Positions 61,560 to 64,000 of a stretch of 64,000 nt of DNA are shown piece after piece. Location: NCBI RefSeq assembly GCF_000165425.1, contig NW_001798963.1, forward strand, positions 186,001 through 250,000, in the 5' to 3' direction. The DNA comes from Paramecium tetraurelia. Taxonomy: Eukaryota > Ciliophora > Oligohymenophorea > Peniculida > Parameciidae. Each line of letters opens with the position of its first letter. The stretch's first letter is position 1. The position numbers were made by a program, and so were the translations under genes. The notes beneath the pieces are model-generated. The model ran no database searches. It worked only from the letters and a program-made list of their open reading frames with translations, and had not been told where the DNA came from.

Positions 61560-61901
61560 TCATGCCCTTTGTGATGAACTGCATCTTGGTTTTAATTTCG
61601 GTAATGTACATGTAGTCTTATTCTAAGTATTTATTTTCTTTATAGTCTGAAACTCTATTGCGTCACTAGTAGTATTCAATGCAGATTTAATATTTGTTAT
61701 GTTTTAATGAATTTTTTGATTCTCTTAAAAAATTTCTGTCCATTTCTCATTTTCCAATCTTCGAAATTAAGATTGCACAGAATAATGAATTTCTTATTTT
61801 GGCTTTCTCAATTTTATTTTTTGTATTTAATTCGTCAAATGTTTCTAAGTTAGAGCTCTTCTTATTTTATCATTCAAAGATAGTGTATATTCAAATATCA
61901 T
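61560..61901 (-). CDS. Small CFAP97-like (KIAA1430) basic protein
   Basis: Uninterrupted 113-residue frame, ATG 61901 to TGA 61560. A basic N-terminus (KIRRALTQKHLTNQIQKIKL, RKPKQEIHYSV) is followed by RLENEKWTEIFQENQKIHQN and ITNIKSAL. That helix recalls the E-I-x-R-E-N-x-x-L-L-x-K-I-x-x-I motif of CFAP97/hemingway proteins found in cilia. The end has LPKLKPRCSS. The family call rests on that one motif. Confidence 0.5.
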
Positions 61902-62308
61902 ATTCGTTAAAATTAATATAATTATAATATATGAATTTAATGAGTTTAGAAAACTATACTATGCTCATTAATATTATTCATTTTTACCTTAATGTTATTT
62001 GACCAAATATATATTATATGAGTGAAATCTATTTCCTAACTTATTTAATTATCATTAGTTTTGATTGTGTATTCAAACCAGCCATAGTAGTCTGGCATAG
62101 TATCAATATAAAACGAAAATGAAGAATAGTTCTCTAGTTAACGCCAAATTTAAATTAGATTTTCCTCTTTTTCTTATTATTGTTGAATTTATTAAATTGT
62201 AGAACACAAAATCAAAAAATAAGAAAATAATAACAAAAACTAAGAAGATAACGAATATAAATTCAATGACATATTCAAATACTTATTATTACTTGCTCTC
62301 TTTTTCAT
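61898..62308 (-). CDS. Small membrane-anchored hypothetical protein
   Basis: Frame from ATG 62308 to TGA 61898. A hydrophobic segment near residues 25-45 (SSQFLLLFSYFLILC) precedes a Q/E linker and a globular-looking part (QLENYSSFSFYIDTMPDYYG, WFEYTIKTNDNQISQEIDFT). Read without introns, its stop overlaps the start of the next gene by 4 bases (ATGA). A 34-nt intron near 61960 would change the end. No known domain. Confidence 0.45.
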
Positions 62309-62959
62309 AAATCAATTAAAGTAATAATTTATGGTATCACTTTACTATCTGATGCAATTAGTCCTAAATTGAATAATCATGAAATCAAAATAAATTGTAA
62401 CTAATGAAATAAATATATTTGTATGAATTGTTATCAGATAATAAATAAGAAGCAAATTTAGTCTTTGAGGTTTCCTAACTTTGATAATAATTAAGAAATA
62501 TGAGAATATTATGTGTAAAAAATATTTAATCAATATATATCATCAATATTTACATCAATTAGCAATTATGATAAAACACTCCATAACATTGTATAATCTT
62601 AATGCCTATTAAAATTAACAATCATGATAAATTTTGTAGAAAATAATTATTAACAAGCAAAACTAATTATTATTTAGAAATAAATTCTATTGAATTTTTT
62701 TTTAGAAAAGAAAGAAATTATACTTAAATTAATTTCTAAGTATTCTCTGAAATACTAATGTCTTTATTAGTATTGACACATATGTTCACCTTTTGTAGAA
62801 TTTTCTAAGTAAAATTGATCTATAGCCTTAAATAATTTATTGATTAACATAAATCAACAACTACAAAATAGATACTAATAAATTAACTTATATGTTGATT
62901 ACTATTTAAATTATCTTTTAGTGATAATTTGTAATAAATTATATAAATTATTTTTAATA
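62309..62959. other. Divergent intergenic region
   Basis: A 650-bp AT-rich spacer. Short open frames on both strands have no protein-like composition. Confidence 0.5.
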
Positions 62960-64000
62960 ATGAAAATAATAATTGACGCCATAAATTATGAATCAGATTA
63001 GAATAATTATTAAGTAAAATTAAAATGTGGACCAACAGTGTTATAAACAGTGTTAGGAAACAATTGGAATCACAGGTTTGTTTTAGAACATAAAAAAACA
63101 TCAGAAATCAGAGTTGAAGTTTGGCAGAAACCTAATGAGGAATACTAATTAATTGGAGATTCAATAGTTTAGAGAATAGAGGGTGCATAAAGATTGAAAA
63201 TAAAATAAAATAACAAGGAATAGGGTTTTATCAATGTGTTTTATAAGGAAGTGAAGGACTCAGTTACACAATAAATTCTTAGTTAAGACTCATTGAATGT
63301 AAGTATTAAATGAACTTTAGTTATCCAAAATAGAAAAATAAGCTTAAGCCCTTTAGAAATTGAATGATTCATTATCGATGATGCCCAGTCCACGTCAAGA
63401 TTTTGGATCCGTAAATGAATATTTCTCATAATAATTTTAAAATGAAGATATAGTAGGAAATTCGAAGTAAGTAGCTACTAAACTCGTAAAGGAATCATTT
63501 GATAGAGTATTACAAAACATCCAAATTGAAAAAGAAACTCATATTCAAGAGGATGATGAAATGGTGGAAAACGAAATAGAAAAAAAAAATATTGAGAAGG
63601 TGCAAAAGTAATTGATGAAAATTGATTGTAATAAATTGGAGAGAAAAAGAAAACAAATAAGTTCTGAGATTCTCTAATTAGATGAGATAGCTTAATCATT
63701 GAGAATAGATCAGATAGATTAAAAATAATAAATATAAAATCTAAGACAGGATTTGTTATAGAAATTGCTTTATCTTGAAGAATAGATTGAGCATTTAAAG
63801 AAGTAAATAAGAAAGTAGAAACATCATGTGTTTGGAACAAATCCTAATTTAGTAAATAGTGAAATAGAAATGAGTTCGATTAATTTATAAAAATAATTTG
63901 TTGAAAAATGGTAATAAGATCCTAATGTCGAAAAACAAAGACAAGATTTCATATAGAAGTAGATACAGGAATGGAATGACATTTAAATTTAAAGGAAAAA
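62960..64000 (+). CDS. C2-domain/coiled-coil protein (3' end outside window)
   Basis: ATG 62960. Residues 1-100 read as a C2-type beta sandwich: MKIIIDAINYESDQNNYQVK, LKCGPTVLQTVLGNNWNHRF, EIRVEVWQKPNEEYQLIGDS. A 22-nt intron at about 63300 follows, then a helical part (LVKESFDRVLQNIQIEKETH, IDCNKLERKRKQISSEILQL). The frame is still open at 64000. The layout resembles the C2/coiled-coil gene at 18795-21114, and both may be membrane-cytoskeleton linkers. Function unknown. Confidence 0.65.

Noticed and set aside
1-64000. TGA as a sense codon (Cys or Trp)
   Set aside because: Well-identified genes (vault, PLD, NudC, receptor-PIPK, cyclase) all end at TGA at the expected C-terminus, so TGA is a stop here.

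Overview
The window reads as macronuclear DNA of a ciliate, most likely Paramecium or a close relative. Long reading frames appear only when TAA and TAG are read as glutamine and TGA is the sole stop. Genes are broken by tiny introns (about 20-34 nt, usually GTA...AG). The sequence is very AT-rich, and genes lie tens of bases apart on both strands. I found no LTR, LINE, transposase, CRISPR array, rRNA or convincing tRNA.

Layout. 0-8 kb: a kinase C-terminus, then four minus-strand genes: an MNS1-like axonemal coiled coil, a NIMA-related kinase, a glutamine-rich protein with three ubiquitin-like segments, and a seven-helix receptor fused to a PIP-kinase-like domain. 8.3-12 kb: an NBR1-like protein (PB1, FW, UBA) and a coiled-coil protein. 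12-24 kb: small proteins, a long EF-hand repeat protein, Fe/Mn superoxide dismutase, an NT-C2/coiled-coil protein, a linker-histone-like basic protein and a Q-rich unknown. 23.8-36 kb, mostly minus strand: major vault protein, a MORN-repeat protein with a myristoylation start, an ABCC transporter, and a nucleotide cyclase with an S4 voltage sensor but no visible pore. 37-45 kb: phospholipase D with N-terminal PX- and PH-like segments, a probable mitochondrial protein that may be decaying, a pseudokinase and a CaMKK-like kinase. 45-54 kb: an LC8-like light chain, a degenerate CK1-like kinase, a tandem pair of secreted DUF2778-like proteins (one whole, one broken), a TFIIB-fold protein without zinc ribbon, a coiled coil, a secreted EGF-type protein and NudC. 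54-64 kb: a CFAP337-type WD40 protein, an EF-hand protein, a RING-RAWUL (PRC1-type) protein, two small overlapping genes and a C2/coiled-coil gene that runs off the end.

Two themes recur. One is cilia (MNS1-like, NEK, EF-hand, WD40, CFAP97-like, MORN and LC8-like genes). The other is membrane signalling (receptor-PIPK, voltage-sensor cyclase, PLD, kinases). The genes look independently transcribed, so proximity is weak evidence for joint function. Intron positions come from reading-frame continuity alone, and several genes keep unexplained frameshifts that could be assembly errors or decay.
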